23,734 nt of DNA from contig JAKEIB010000002.1 of the NCBI GenBank assembly GCA_022614705.1, positions 1 through 23,734 on the forward strand. Reading direction: 5' to 3'. Origin of the DNA: Planctomycetota bacterium (GTDB taxonomy: Bacteria > Planctomycetota > Planctomycetia > Pirellulales > Lacipirellulaceae). Every line of letters starts with the position of its first letter. Position 1 is the stretch's first letter. Under the pieces are notes generated by a model that searched no databases, was not told the DNA's origin, and saw only the letters and a program-made list of their open reading frames with translations. The position numbers were made by a program, and so were the translations under genes. This document shows positions 12,901 through 20,877 of this stretch, one piece after another.

Positions 12901-15398
12901 TCGTCACCGTCAACAACGTCGTGCCGGTGCTCGATGAAACACATTCGACGGCCACGATCAACGAAGGCCAAACGGTGAGTTTCAACGCTACGTTCGGCGA
13001 CGACGGCTTCGACAACGAGCTGAATCCGAACGCGCCGGTGCTGCCGTCGATCGCCGATCCGCAGCACGAGTCGTTCCGCTACTATGTGAACTGGGGCGAC
13101 GGCCGGGAGACGGTCCTGACGATGGACGTGGCCGACATCAACGGCATGCCGGGCGTGCAGTCGACCGGCGATTTCAGCGGCCTGCACACGTATGCCGACG
13201 ACGGCACGTACACGGTGCGAATCCGCCTGGCCGACGACAACATGGCGGCCTACTACGACGCGACCAAGTTCGGGCTGGACGCGGGCGGCAACAATATCGG
13301 CGTGGCGGGCGTCGACTTTGTCGAGCAGACGTTCACGGTGGTTGTGAACAACGTCGCACCGTCGCTCACCGGCACGCAGGGTGCCATGGTGGACGAGGGT
13401 CACGCGTTCACGCTCGCTTCGCTGGGCATTGGGCTCGAAGACCCTGGGTTCGACAACGCACTTAATCCGACCACGCCGACGCTCGGGAACCCCTTCGCGG
13501 AAACGTTCACGAGCTACCAGATTGATTGGGGCGACGGTCGAGGTCCGACCACGGTGTCGGTCGTCGATCGCGTCAGCGGTTCGCCGGGCGTGACGACAAC
13601 GGCCGGGTTCGATCATCTGGCATACACGTATGCCGACGACGGCTTGTACACCGTCACGATCCGCGTGGCCGACGACAACATGTCGGGCGACTTTGTGGGC
13701 GGCACGAACGGCGTCGACTTCGTCGACCTGACGTTCGTGATCCAGGTGAACAACGTCGTGCCGACGATCGAGAGCGTCACGCCGTCGGCGGTGACGATCA
13801 ATGAGTCGGGGGACGTGAGCTTCGGGGCCACGTTTAGCGACTTCGGTTTCGACAACGAGCTGAATCCGAACGCGCCCGTGCTGCCGCTGATCGCCGATCC
13901 GCGGCACGAGTCGTTCGCGTACTTCATCGATTGGGGCGACGGCCGCGATCAGGTGGGCACGATGTCGGTCGCCGATCTCAACGGAGCGCCCGGCGTGCTC
14001 TCCACCGGCAGCTTCGGCGGTACGCATAATTACGCGGATGATGGCGTCTATCAGGTGACGATCCGCATCGCGGACGACAACATGGCCGCGTTCGTATCGT
14101 CCGACATGTTTGCCAACGGGACGGCGGGCGTCGACTTCGTCGAGCAGACCTTCTTGGTGACCGTCAACAACCTCCTGCCGGCATTTGTGCCGGTGGGCGG
14201 CAATCCGATTAACGCCGACGACATCAATGCCGACGGCATCACGCGGGTCCGCGTTTCGTTCAACGATTTCGGTTACGACAACCCATTGAACACGAATCCG
14301 TTCATGCCGCCGGCGGTGGGCGATCCGCTGGCCGAGTCGTTCACCTATGTCGTCAATTGGGGCGACGGTACGATCGACACGATCTCGGTCATCAACGGCT
14401 CGGTCGTGGTGAATGGTCAGACGACGGTTTTGAGCTCAATGCGCGCTTCGGGCGACGCGACGACGCTCACCACCGGGTCGTTTGAGGTGCAGCATCTGTA
14501 CTTCGGCCCACCCGATCCACTTCATCCTACCGCCGATGTGATCATCACGCTGACGCTGATCGACGACAACGGCGGCAGCATTTCGGCGACCGTGGCCGTG
14601 GGCAACCCGGGCATCGACACGGTAAACGTGGCGATCGACACCACGCCACAGGTGCCGCGGCTGGAATTTGTGCCGCCGGCGCCCATCCAGGTGCTGTTGG
14701 ATCAGTCGTCGGGCACGATTCAAAGTTTGCAATCGACGGACATTGGAGCGGCGGGCGGCGAAACGGCGGCCACTTCGGAGCGGTTCCTGGAACTGGTGGC
14801 GTATTCGCCGGACGGCAAGGAAATCGGCCGCTACCGGCTGAAAGAAGAGGCCCTCGCGGACCTGCGCGGCCTGTTCGCCACACTGCCCGACGGGCGGTAC
14901 AAGATATTCCTGGTTCGCACGGACAATAACTCGCGGCGGCTGGTGATCGAGGTGTACGTGCGGCGTGGCCGGGTGATCGATCCGTCGGACGACTCAGAAG
15001 GCACGCGCGACCGGCCGCCGACGAGCGAGTCGAACGAGCAGATCGAAGCCGTGCCACTCGAGGAGAACCCGTTCTTCGTACCACCGCCGGAAGCGGGCGT
15101 TCCGGACGCGGCGCTGCAGCCGAATGGGTGGCCGGTGGGCGAACTACCGGCCGATGGCTTGATCCTGCCGCCAACGGAAGAGACAAAAACCATCACGGCG
15201 AGCTCGCTGCGCTGGGGCGCATCGCTGGCGGGCCTGGCCATTGCGGCGAATGGCTCCCGCTGGTCGCGCAAGGTCGACGCCGCGCTGGAGCGGGCCGATC
15301 GCAGCGCTTGGCAACGGCTGCGCCGGGCGGGCCGTTTGGGACGGGTCGGTTCGCGGACTTACCGCCCGAATGCGGCAGTCGCTGCGGATCGGGACTGA
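9963..15398 (+). CDS. Giant LEPR-XLL-type PKD/Ig-like repeat surface protein
   Basis: This 1811-residue protein starts at ATG 9963, with AGGA at 9950-9953 as a weak ribosome site. It has no ordinary Sec signal. Instead a basic N-terminus leads to SLRVRQLERRCVLDA (LERRCVLDA at 31-39), which resembles the LEPR-XLL motif found at the start of large exported proteins. From residue 115 or so there are about 12 PKD/Ig-like repeats, most with a WGDG or WGNG motif and a YADD or equivalent turn. Repeats 3-7 are near-identical 112-residue units. Repeats 8-12 belong to a longer acidic subfamily (FDNELNPNAPVLP). Residues about 1560-1811 hold a distinct small domain (YSPDGKEIGRYRLKEE), a Pro/Glu-rich linker, LPPTE, a weak hydrophobic stretch and an Arg-rich tail. 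It is probably a cell-surface adhesin or matrix protein, and a plausible cargo of the upstream exporter. Confidence 0.92.
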   Translation: MRLPWFSGSWPSGRPGRGRRQSNPSLRVRQLERRCVLDAAVQSLVVGPTIEAGQESTVTTSVTTAEPLVFDWAASEATSDSAAAVNAFAASAQGGGGGESQGDAGILANTGPVVVAAVDQDINEGQLLDLSGLGGAPPLGLLLDPDLGDTHTATVNWGDGTGDQPATVIGMGPAKAIGATHTYADGDVPYTEYTVTVTVTDSFGAMDSDTFVVRVHNVDPTLTISGDPNVDEGSPYTLNLSSSDPGDDTITSWEINWGDGNIEIVPGNPSSATHTYEDGDANYVITATATDEDGTFAAGNGVMVMVDNVAPTITAVNLSDVMLNEGQSLTVSGTFTDPALGVATETFTVMIDWGNGDTSVAIVDQTLGTYAATYLYADDHPLTATLQDVFSITVTVTDDDGGSTSSASDPGLARSVTIKNVAPTITAVNLSDMMLNEGQSLTVSGTFSDPALGIVTESFTVMIDWGNGDTSMATVDATLGTYTATYLYADDHPLTATLQDTFAITVVVTDDDGGSFSSASDVGLERSVTVKNVAPTITTVNLSDVVLNEGQSLTVSGAFTDPALGVASETFTVMIDWGNGDTSVAIVDQTLGTYTATYLYADDHPLTATLQDTFSITVVVTDDDGGSVSSSSDPGLARSVTIKNVAPTITAVNLSDVMLNEGQSLTISGTFTDPALGVATESFTVVIDWGNGDTSIAIVDQTLGTYTATYLYADDHPLTATPQDTFSITVTVIDDDGGSVSSASDAALARSVTIKNVAPAITAVNLSDVMLNEGQSLTVSGTFTDPALSVATETFTVVIDWGNGDTSSATVNQTLGTYTATYLYADDHPTTATLQDTFSITVTVTDDDTGSVSSASDPALARSVTIKNVAPTIAAVNLSSSMINEGQTLSIDGTFNDPALTVATESFAAYVIWGDGYAEMLTVTVMGGAGLILQSSHTYADDGDYTVRVRLADDDMGAFNDSQKFTSGMLGVDFVEQSAVVTVNNVVPVLDETHSTATINEGQTVSFNATFGDDGFDNELNPNAPVLPSIADPQHESFRYYVNWGDGRETVLTMDVADINGMPGVQSTGDFSGLHTYADDGTYTVRIRLADDNMAAYYDATKFGLDAGGNNIGVAGVDFVEQTFTVVVNNVAPSLTGTQGAMVDEGHAFTLASLGIGLEDPGFDNALNPTTPTLGNPFAETFTSYQIDWGDGRGPTTVSVVDRVSGSPGVTTTAGFDHLAYTYADDGLYTVTIRVADDNMSGDFVGGTNGVDFVDLTFVIQVNNVVPTIESVTPSAVTINESGDVSFGATFSDFGFDNELNPNAPVLPLIADPRHESFAYFIDWGDGRDQVGTMSVADLNGAPGVLSTGSFGGTHNYADDGVYQVTIRIADDNMAAFVSSDMFANGTAGVDFVEQTFLVTVNNLLPAFVPVGGNPINADDINADGITRVRVSFNDFGYDNPLNTNPFMPPAVGDPLAESFTYVVNWGDGTIDTISVINGSVVVNGQTTVLSSMRASGDATTLTTGSFEVQHLYFGPPDPLHPTADVIITLTLIDDNGGSISATVAVGNPGIDTVNVAIDTTPQVPRLEFVPPAPIQVLLDQSSGTIQSLQSTDIGAAGGETAATSERFLELVAYSPDGKEIGRYRLKEEALADLRGLFATLPDGRYKIFLVRTDNNSRRLVIEVYVRRGRVIDPSDDSEGTRDRPPTSESNEQIEAVPLEENPFFVPPPEAGVPDAALQPNGWPVGELPADGLILPPTEETKTITASSLRWGASLAGLAIAANGSRWSRKVDAALERADRSAWQRLRRAGRLGRVGSRTYRPNAAVAADRD
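10890..12569 (+). repeat. Five tandem 336-bp repeats encoding PKD-like units
   Basis: Units start at 10890, 11226, 11562, 11898 and 12234, each exactly 336 bp (112 codons). Each begins with an APTITAVNLSD-type segment and ends with SVTIKNV or a close variant. The proteins are highly similar while many codons differ synonymously (for example ACG/ACA/ACC and GAT/GAC), so these are old duplications kept under protein-level selection, not a recent expansion or assembly collapse. A sixth, diverged unit follows at 12570. Confidence 0.95.
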
Positions 15399-15428
15399 TT
15401 AGAATAGAAGCAGTTGAAAAGCGCGTAG

Positions 15429-15448
15429 CTGAAGTCGCCAGACTTCAG
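15429..15448. repeat. Small hairpin repeat, 8-bp stem
   Basis: CTGAAGTC (15429-15436) pairs with GACTTCAG (15441-15448) around GCCA. It starts 31 bases after the stop of the PKD giant. It could contribute to transcript ending, but no T-run follows. Confidence 0.7.
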
Positions 15449-15474
15449 AAGCGGCTGTAGATTTGAGGATGTCC

Positions 15475-15555
15475 GGGTGGCACGCCCTGAAAGGGCGTGG
15501 TGAACTCGCTGCGAGCACGACCACGCCCTTCGCAGAGCCTCAGGGAGTGCCACCC
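15475..15555. repeat. About 80-bp compound palindromic element between the PKD giant and the kinase
   Basis: The outer ends GGGTGGCAC (15475-15483) and GTGCCACCC (15547-15555) are inverted copies. Inside are an 8-bp hairpin (15481-15488 with 15492-15499) and a 10-bp pair, AGGGCGTGGT (15492-15501) with ACCACGCCCT (15520-15529). The inner stems compete, so two folds are possible. It fills nearly half of the 197-bp gap before the kinase start. Confidence 0.75.
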
Positions 15556-15595
15556 CAAAGCATTGCTTCGCAATTTGCGTCGGAATTAAACAGCT

Positions 15596-18500
15596 ATGCG
15601 AACGTGCCACGCTTGTCATCACGAATTGGACGCTGCCGCGCTGACCGCGGGGACGTGCCCTCATTGCGGCGCGGTCCTGCGCAAGCTGGCGCAGCGAACG
15701 ATCGACGACAAGCATCTCGTGCGCGATCGGCCGGCTGACTCGGAAGAGCCCAGCGGCGCCACCTATGAAATCGTGCCGGAAGAATCGATCGACCTGGAGC
15801 TGACCGACACCGACCAGGGCGGGCCGACGATCGAGCTTAGTGGCGCGAGCGCGGCCGATCTGCCTGAGCCTGGCAGCGACGCTCCTGTGATGCCGATCGA
15901 GGAAGGCGACGTTGACCGCAAGTCGCCGACCATCGCCGATCAGTCGGACGTGACGATGGAATTTCAAGCGATGCCGGCGGAGGCAGCCGAGCCGCCGAAG
16001 AAGGCAGCCCGCCGCTCGACGCATACGCAGGAAAGCGATCGCACGGTCGATCTTCAGATGTCGCCGGCCGAAGCGCGACACCTCGATTCGCAGTGGAAGG
16101 GGACGTTTGACGTCGGCGCGAAGCAAGGTCAAACGATTCGGCAACGGGAAACCGTCACGGGCTTCCGCTCCTCGCTGCCGGTGAAGTCGCGATATATTCG
16201 CGAGAAGCGCAAGACGCCGGAACCGGCGCCCAAAACGCTCGCCGAAGTGCCGGATTACGAGCTGCTGGACATCATCGGCGAGGGTGGCATGGGCGTGGTC
16301 TACGCGGCCCATCAGTCGTCGATCGCCCGCACCGTAGCGGTGAAGATGCTCAAGCCGTCGGCCAAGGTGCGCGAGGACCAGCGCGATAAGTTCATCAGCG
16401 AGGCCGTGGTCACGGGCGAGCTCGACCACCCCAACATCGTGCCGATTTACGATTTGGGCTCGAACGACGAAGGCGCGCTCTTCTATTCAATGAAGCGGGT
16501 CCGCGGCACACCGTGGGACAAGGTCATCGACCAGAAGCAGCTCGACGAGAACCTGAGCATCTTGCTGCGCGTGTCCGACGCGGTGGCGTTTGCCCATGCG
16601 GGCGGCGTGATCCATCGAGATCTGAAGCCAGAAAACGTCATGCTCGGCGATTACGGCGAAGTGCTCGTGATGGATTGGGGCCTGGCGCGGGTCACGCCCG
16701 AGTTCGCGCACGTGGACACGGTGTATCAAGCCGACAGTTTGGGCGGCACGCCGGCGTACATGTCGCCCGAAATGGCCAAGGGGCCGGTCGAAAACATCAA
16801 CAAGACGAGCGACATCTATCTGCTGGGCGCGATCCTGTACGAGATCATCGGCGGCCAGCCGCCCCATTCGGGCCGCGACGTGATGCAGTGCCTGATGGCC
16901 GCGTCGCAGAACAAGATCGACCCGATCCGCTACGACGGCGAGCTCAAGGCGATCGCGCTTACGGCGATGGCCACGCGGCAGGAGGACCGCTACCAGACGG
17001 TCAAGGAATTCCAAGAGGCGGTGCGCGTTTATCAGTCGCACTCCGAGAGCCTCGTGCTCACAGCGCATGCTAACCAGAACCTGCAGAAGGCCCGCGCGTC
17101 GCACGATTATCAGCTCTTCGCCCGCGCGCTGTATGGTTTCCAGGAGTCTATGACGCTGTGGGACGAGAACCAACGGGCTCGCAATCTGCTGAAAGAAACG
17201 CAGTTCGACTACGCCAAGTGCGCGCTGGACAACGGCGACCTCGACCTGGCCGCTTCGTTGCTCGATACGAGCCATGAAGACCACCAGGCGCTCGCGACGA
17301 AGATCGAAGCGGCCCGCAAAGAGCGCAACGCCCGACAGCGGCGGCTGCGCATGGCCAAGATGGCGGTGGCCGCACTTATTGTGGGAATCATCGGGACGGT
17401 GACGACCGGGCTCGTCCTGGTGAATGCGCAGCGGAACAAGGCGATCGTGGCCCGCAAGGATGCCGAGCAGCAGCGCGGAATCGCCGAGGAGAAGCGCAAG
17501 GAGGCCGATGAGCAGCGCGGAATCGCCGAAACGAATGAGAAAGAGGCGGTAAAGCAAAGCGGCATCGCCGAGCAGCGGCGTCAAGAGGCCGACAAACAGC
17601 GCGGTATCGCCGAGGACAAACGCCAGGAGGCCGACGAACAGCGCGCGTTGGCCGAGCAGGCCAAAAAGGCGGAAGAATACGAAGCGTACGTGGCCCAGAT
17701 CGGTCTGGCTGCGGCAAAGATTGACGAAAACGCTTACGACTACGCGCTACAACTGCTGAATGAGAGCCAACCGGAGCTGCGAAATTGGGAGTGGGGCCGG
17801 CTGTATCACTTGTGCAATCTGGGCGTCGGCGTGTACGACGCCGCGGGACCGATCGATACCGTCGTTTATTCGCCGGATGGCAAATCATTTGCCACCGGCG
17901 ATCGGAGTGGGAAGCTGACGGTGCGCGACTCGCAAAGCGGCGCGGTGCGATTCGAGATTCCGCACGGAGCGTTTGTGATGTCCGTCGATTACTCCCGCGA
18001 CGGCAAGCGGATCGCCAGCGGCAGCAGCGATAAGTCGATCAAGATTATTGATGCCGCAAACGGCCGCGTACTCGACACACTCTCCGGTCACACCGACGGC
18101 GTACTCACCGTTCGCTTTTCGCCCGACGGTGAACAACTCCTCAGCGGCTCGCTGGACAAGACGGCCCGCTTGTGGGACCTCGCAACCGGCGACATGCAGC
18201 AGGAGTTCAAGGGCAATAGCTGGTGGGTGTGGGCGGCCGAGTTCTCGCCGGACGCGAGTCGGATTGTTACCGCGGGACAGGATGGAAAGGCGATCGTGTG
18301 GGAACGATTGTGGATTTCGGATTTCGGATTGCGGATTGGCGAGGGAGATCAATCCGCAATCCGAAATCCGAAATCCGAAATTAATTCCAATCAGCCTCTG
18401 TACAAGCAATTGACCGAATTTACCGATCACAACGGCACCATCTACAGCGCGCGGTTTTCGCCGCAGGGCAATTTGGTCGCCACGGGCGGTTACGACAAGC

Positions 18501-20716
18501 TGGTGATGATTTGGAATCCGGACGAAGTGCGGCCGGTGGACATTGCCGCGCAGCTCGAAGGACAACCAGAACCCAAGCCGAACTACTTGCGTTTGGCCGG
18601 CCACGAAGGGCCGGTGCGCTGCGTCGCCTTTTCGCCGAACGGCCAATTAGTGCTCAGTGGCAGCGAGGACAACTCGCTCCGAGTGTGGGACGTTGCGGCC
18701 GGCGCGGGCGTGAAAACGCTACGCGGCCACGGCAGCGACGTCCACTCATGCGTCTTCTCACCCGACGGCAAGTTCGTGTTGGCGGGCGATGATCAGCACG
18801 TGCGCGTGTGGGACCTGGCCGGTTACCAGGAAGTGCGCGTGCTGCACGCCACCGTGTTCGCCGGCCACGAGGACGCGGTGCTGAGTGCTCGGTTCTCGCG
18901 CGACGGCAAGCAAATCGTCACGGCCAGCCGCGACCGCACGGCCAGCTTGTGGGATGCGGCGAGCGGCAGGCCGTTGCATCGCTTCGAAGAGGGACACGAA
19001 TTCCTCGTCTCGGCCGCCGAGTTCTTCCCCGGTGGCAACCTCTTGGCCACGGGCGCGGGCGACAACTCGGTGCGCGTTTGGAACGTGACGGAAGGCACGC
19101 AATTGACCACTTTCACGCCGACCGGACGCATCGGCACGCTGGCCGTCTCGCCCGACGGCAAGTGGATCGCGACCGGCAGCGTGGGTAACAATGTGCAAAT
19201 CTGGACCGCTCCGAGCGAGCCGGGCCGTCCCCGGCCCCGTTCGTCAGACAAACCAATCGCCACGCTTACCGGGCACGAAGACGTCGTCGCCGCCGTTGCC
19301 TTCACCCCCAACGGCCATTGGCTGGCGAGCGGCGATGAAATCGGCCGGGTGCGCCTGTGGAAACGCGACAATCAAGCGGGCGTATGGACATTCGTGCGCG
19401 AACTAGTCGGACACAGCGGGCCAATCACGGCCATTCGTTTTGCGCCGGACGGCCAACGCCTCATCACTTCCAGCGGCGACCATAGCTGCGGCCAGTGGGA
19501 TGTAGCCAGCGGCGAAGAGCTTCGACAACTTGTGCTGAAACATCCCGAGTGGGTGACGTCGCTCGATGTCTCAGGGGACGGCGCGCTTGCGATCACGACG
19601 TGCGACGACGGAATGGCGCGGCTCTGGCGATTGGCCGACGCGGCCAAGCTCGCTGAGGTGAAGTCGACCGGCAAACCGTTCAATGCGGTCGGCTTCTCGC
19701 CCGACGCCAGCATGGCGGTGCTCACGAGCGCCGAGGACAAGCGTGTTTCGCTGTGGGATCTTTCGGCGGCGGTCGTCGCAACGAACCAGCAGCAGAGCCT
19801 GCGGCCGTTGCTCGATTTCAATAGGATGGGCAGCGAGGTATGGTCGGCAATGTTTGCGCCGGACGGCCGGCGCGTGCTCACGATCGGCGGCAACGACGCG
19901 CAGCTTTGGGACATTGACGCCCGCAAGCCGGTCGTGCGTTTTAGCCCGCACGGCGCGGTGGCTTCAGCCGCCGTTTCGCCCGACGGCATGCTCGTCGCCA
20001 CGGGCAGCTGGGACCATTCGGCCAAGATTTGGGACGCGGCGACCGGCCGGGCATTGCGCAAGCTCGATCGCGCTCATACCGGGTACATCAACTCGGTCGA
20101 GTTTTCACCAGATGGCAGCAAGCTACTTACCGCCAGTGACGATGGCGCGGCGCGGTTGTGGGACGTCGCGACCGGCAAGCCGGCGGGCGATGCATTCGAA
20201 GGTCACAAGGCCCGCTTGCTCGGCGCCACGTTTTCGCCCGACGCCACGCGGATTCTCACGGTCAGCGGCGATAAGACGGGGCGAATCTGGGACCGCGCCA
20301 GCGGCAAATCGCAGGTGGAGCTCAAGGGCCATCAATGGGCCGTGCTCTGCGGCCAGTTCTCGGCAGACGGCGAACGAGTGATCACCGGCAGTCAGGACAA
20401 GTCGGCCATCATTTGGGATGCGAAAACCGGTGAGCCGAAGATCAAGCTCGAAGGCCACACGGCGGCGATCACGTCGGTGGTCATTTCACCCGATGGCACC
20501 CGCGCGCTGACCGGCAGCCAGGACAACACGGCCAAGTTGTGGGATGCCACGACCGGCAAAGAAATCCTTTCGCTCCCGGGACACACGCAGGAGATCACGT
20601 CCGTGAGCTTCTCGCCGGACGGCCGCAACGTGCTCACCTCCAGCCGCGACGGCACGGCGATCATCTGGTTGGCAAGCGACTGGCGCGAGGCGGAACCGAA
20701 GATCGCCAGCGAATAG
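15596..20716 (+). CDS. Zinc-ribbon Ser/Thr protein kinase with TM segment and 21 WD40 repeats
   Basis: This 1706-residue protein opens with a zinc ribbon (C4-x2-C7, C21-x2-C24) and an acidic linker. The PknB-type kinase spans residues 219-490 or so: GEGGMG (228-233), VAVK with catalytic K250, E269, HRDLKPEN (340-347) and DWG (360-362) where most kinases have DFG. All catalytic residues are present. A TM segment lies at about 589-610. It is followed by a coiled coil of five 14-residue repeats (QRGIAEEKRKEADE type) and an EEYEAYVAQIGLAAAKI segment. From about 745 to the end I count 21 WD40 units, enough for three seven-bladed propellers, predicted extracytoplasmic. It probably phosphorylates cytoplasmic targets in response to an envelope or periplasmic ligand. 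Two palindromic repeats (18312 and 19215) sit in blade-connecting loops without breaking the frame. Confidence 0.93.
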   Translation: MRTCHACHHELDAAALTAGTCPHCGAVLRKLAQRTIDDKHLVRDRPADSEEPSGATYEIVPEESIDLELTDTDQGGPTIELSGASAADLPEPGSDAPVMPIEEGDVDRKSPTIADQSDVTMEFQAMPAEAAEPPKKAARRSTHTQESDRTVDLQMSPAEARHLDSQWKGTFDVGAKQGQTIRQRETVTGFRSSLPVKSRYIREKRKTPEPAPKTLAEVPDYELLDIIGEGGMGVVYAAHQSSIARTVAVKMLKPSAKVREDQRDKFISEAVVTGELDHPNIVPIYDLGSNDEGALFYSMKRVRGTPWDKVIDQKQLDENLSILLRVSDAVAFAHAGGVIHRDLKPENVMLGDYGEVLVMDWGLARVTPEFAHVDTVYQADSLGGTPAYMSPEMAKGPVENINKTSDIYLLGAILYEIIGGQPPHSGRDVMQCLMAASQNKIDPIRYDGELKAIALTAMATRQEDRYQTVKEFQEAVRVYQSHSESLVLTAHANQNLQKARASHDYQLFARALYGFQESMTLWDENQRARNLLKETQFDYAKCALDNGDLDLAASLLDTSHEDHQALATKIEAARKERNARQRRLRMAKMAVAALIVGIIGTVTTGLVLVNAQRNKAIVARKDAEQQRGIAEEKRKEADEQRGIAETNEKEAVKQSGIAEQRRQEADKQRGIAEDKRQEADEQRALAEQAKKAEEYEAYVAQIGLAAAKIDENAYDYALQLLNESQPELRNWEWGRLYHLCNLGVGVYDAAGPIDTVVYSPDGKSFATGDRSGKLTVRDSQSGAVRFEIPHGAFVMSVDYSRDGKRIASGSSDKSIKIIDAANGRVLDTLSGHTDGVLTVRFSPDGEQLLSGSLDKTARLWDLATGDMQQEFKGNSWWVWAAEFSPDASRIVTAGQDGKAIVWERLWISDFGLRIGEGDQSAIRNPKSEINSNQPLYKQLTEFTDHNGTIYSARFSPQGNLVATGGYDKLVMIWNPDEVRPVDIAAQLEGQPEPKPNYLRLAGHEGPVRCVAFSPNGQLVLSGSEDNSLRVWDVAAGAGVKTLRGHGSDVHSCVFSPDGKFVLAGDDQHVRVWDLAGYQEVRVLHATVFAGHEDAVLSARFSRDGKQIVTASRDRTASLWDAASGRPLHRFEEGHEFLVSAAEFFPGGNLLATGAGDNSVRVWNVTEGTQLTTFTPTGRIGTLAVSPDGKWIATGSVGNNVQIWTAPSEPGRPRPRSSDKPIATLTGHEDVVAAVAFTPNGHWLASGDEIGRVRLWKRDNQAGVWTFVRELVGHSGPITAIRFAPDGQRLITSSGDHSCGQWDVASGEELRQLVLKHPEWVTSLDVSGDGALAITTCDDGMARLWRLADAAKLAEVKSTGKPFNAVGFSPDASMAVLTSAEDKRVSLWDLSAAVVATNQQQSLRPLLDFNRMGSEVWSAMFAPDGRRVLTIGGNDAQLWDIDARKPVVRFSPHGAVASAAVSPDGMLVATGSWDHSAKIWDAATGRALRKLDRAHTGYINSVEFSPDGSKLLTASDDGAARLWDVATGKPAGDAFEGHKARLLGATFSPDATRILTVSGDKTGRIWDRASGKSQVELKGHQWAVLCGQFSADGERVITGSQDKSAIIWDAKTGEPKIKLEGHTAAITSVVISPDGTRALTGSQDNTAKLWDATTGKEILSLPGHTQEITSVSFSPDGRNVLTSSRDGTAIIWLASDWREAEPKIASE
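18312..18376. repeat. 26-bp perfect inverted repeat (GGATTTCGGATT type) in frame in the kinase-WD40 gene
   Basis: Arm 18312-18337 is the exact reverse complement of 18351-18376, with a 13-nt loop. It encodes about 25 extra residues (WISDFGLRIGEGDQSAIRNP and onward) after the IVW strand of WD40 unit 4, where other units continue directly with D-x-x-x-G. A related sequence occurs at 21526-21574; the two share 19 of 20 bases over 18351-18370. Confidence 0.93.
19215..19239 (-). repeat. GC-rich hairpin repeat family H1, copy C, in frame in the kinase-WD40 gene
   Basis: A 25-bp copy in reverse orientation in which the covarying stem pair is C-G. It encodes SEPGRPRPRSS in the loop after the VQIW strand of WD40 unit 10, making that loop longer than in its neighbours. 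Confidence 0.85.
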
Positions 20717-20775
20717 TAGGTCAGGCTGTGCCTGACATCGGCGGATCGAGAATGTCAGGCATAGCCTGACCTACT
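20715..20775. repeat. 23-bp inverted repeat immediately after the kinase stop codon
   Basis: Bases 20715-20737 and 20753-20775 are inverted copies with one mismatch, which would form a G-U pair in RNA. The loop is 15 nt. The left arm overlaps the last two bases of the TAG stop. Its position suggests a role in ending or stabilising the kinase transcript, but there is no run of T after it. I see nothing further recognisable up to 20877. Confidence 0.8.
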
Positions 20776-20877
20776 TGCTTGCTGCAATTGCTAGCGGCGC
20801 GCGACTTATTCCCTGCGCAACTGCGCCACTCTCAAGGCGTGCTTAACCGCTACCCGATACACAGATGAGACACGACA

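Noticed and set aside
12759..14027. A 422-codon minus-strand open frame opposite the PKD repeats
   Set aside because: It is a shadow of repeated plus-strand codons, and its apparent internal repetition simply mirrors the PKD repeats.
20715..20775. Hairpin after the kinase considered as a Rho-independent terminator
   Set aside because: The stem is strong, but the following bases (TGCTTGCTGC) have no T-run, so I list it as an inverted repeat only.
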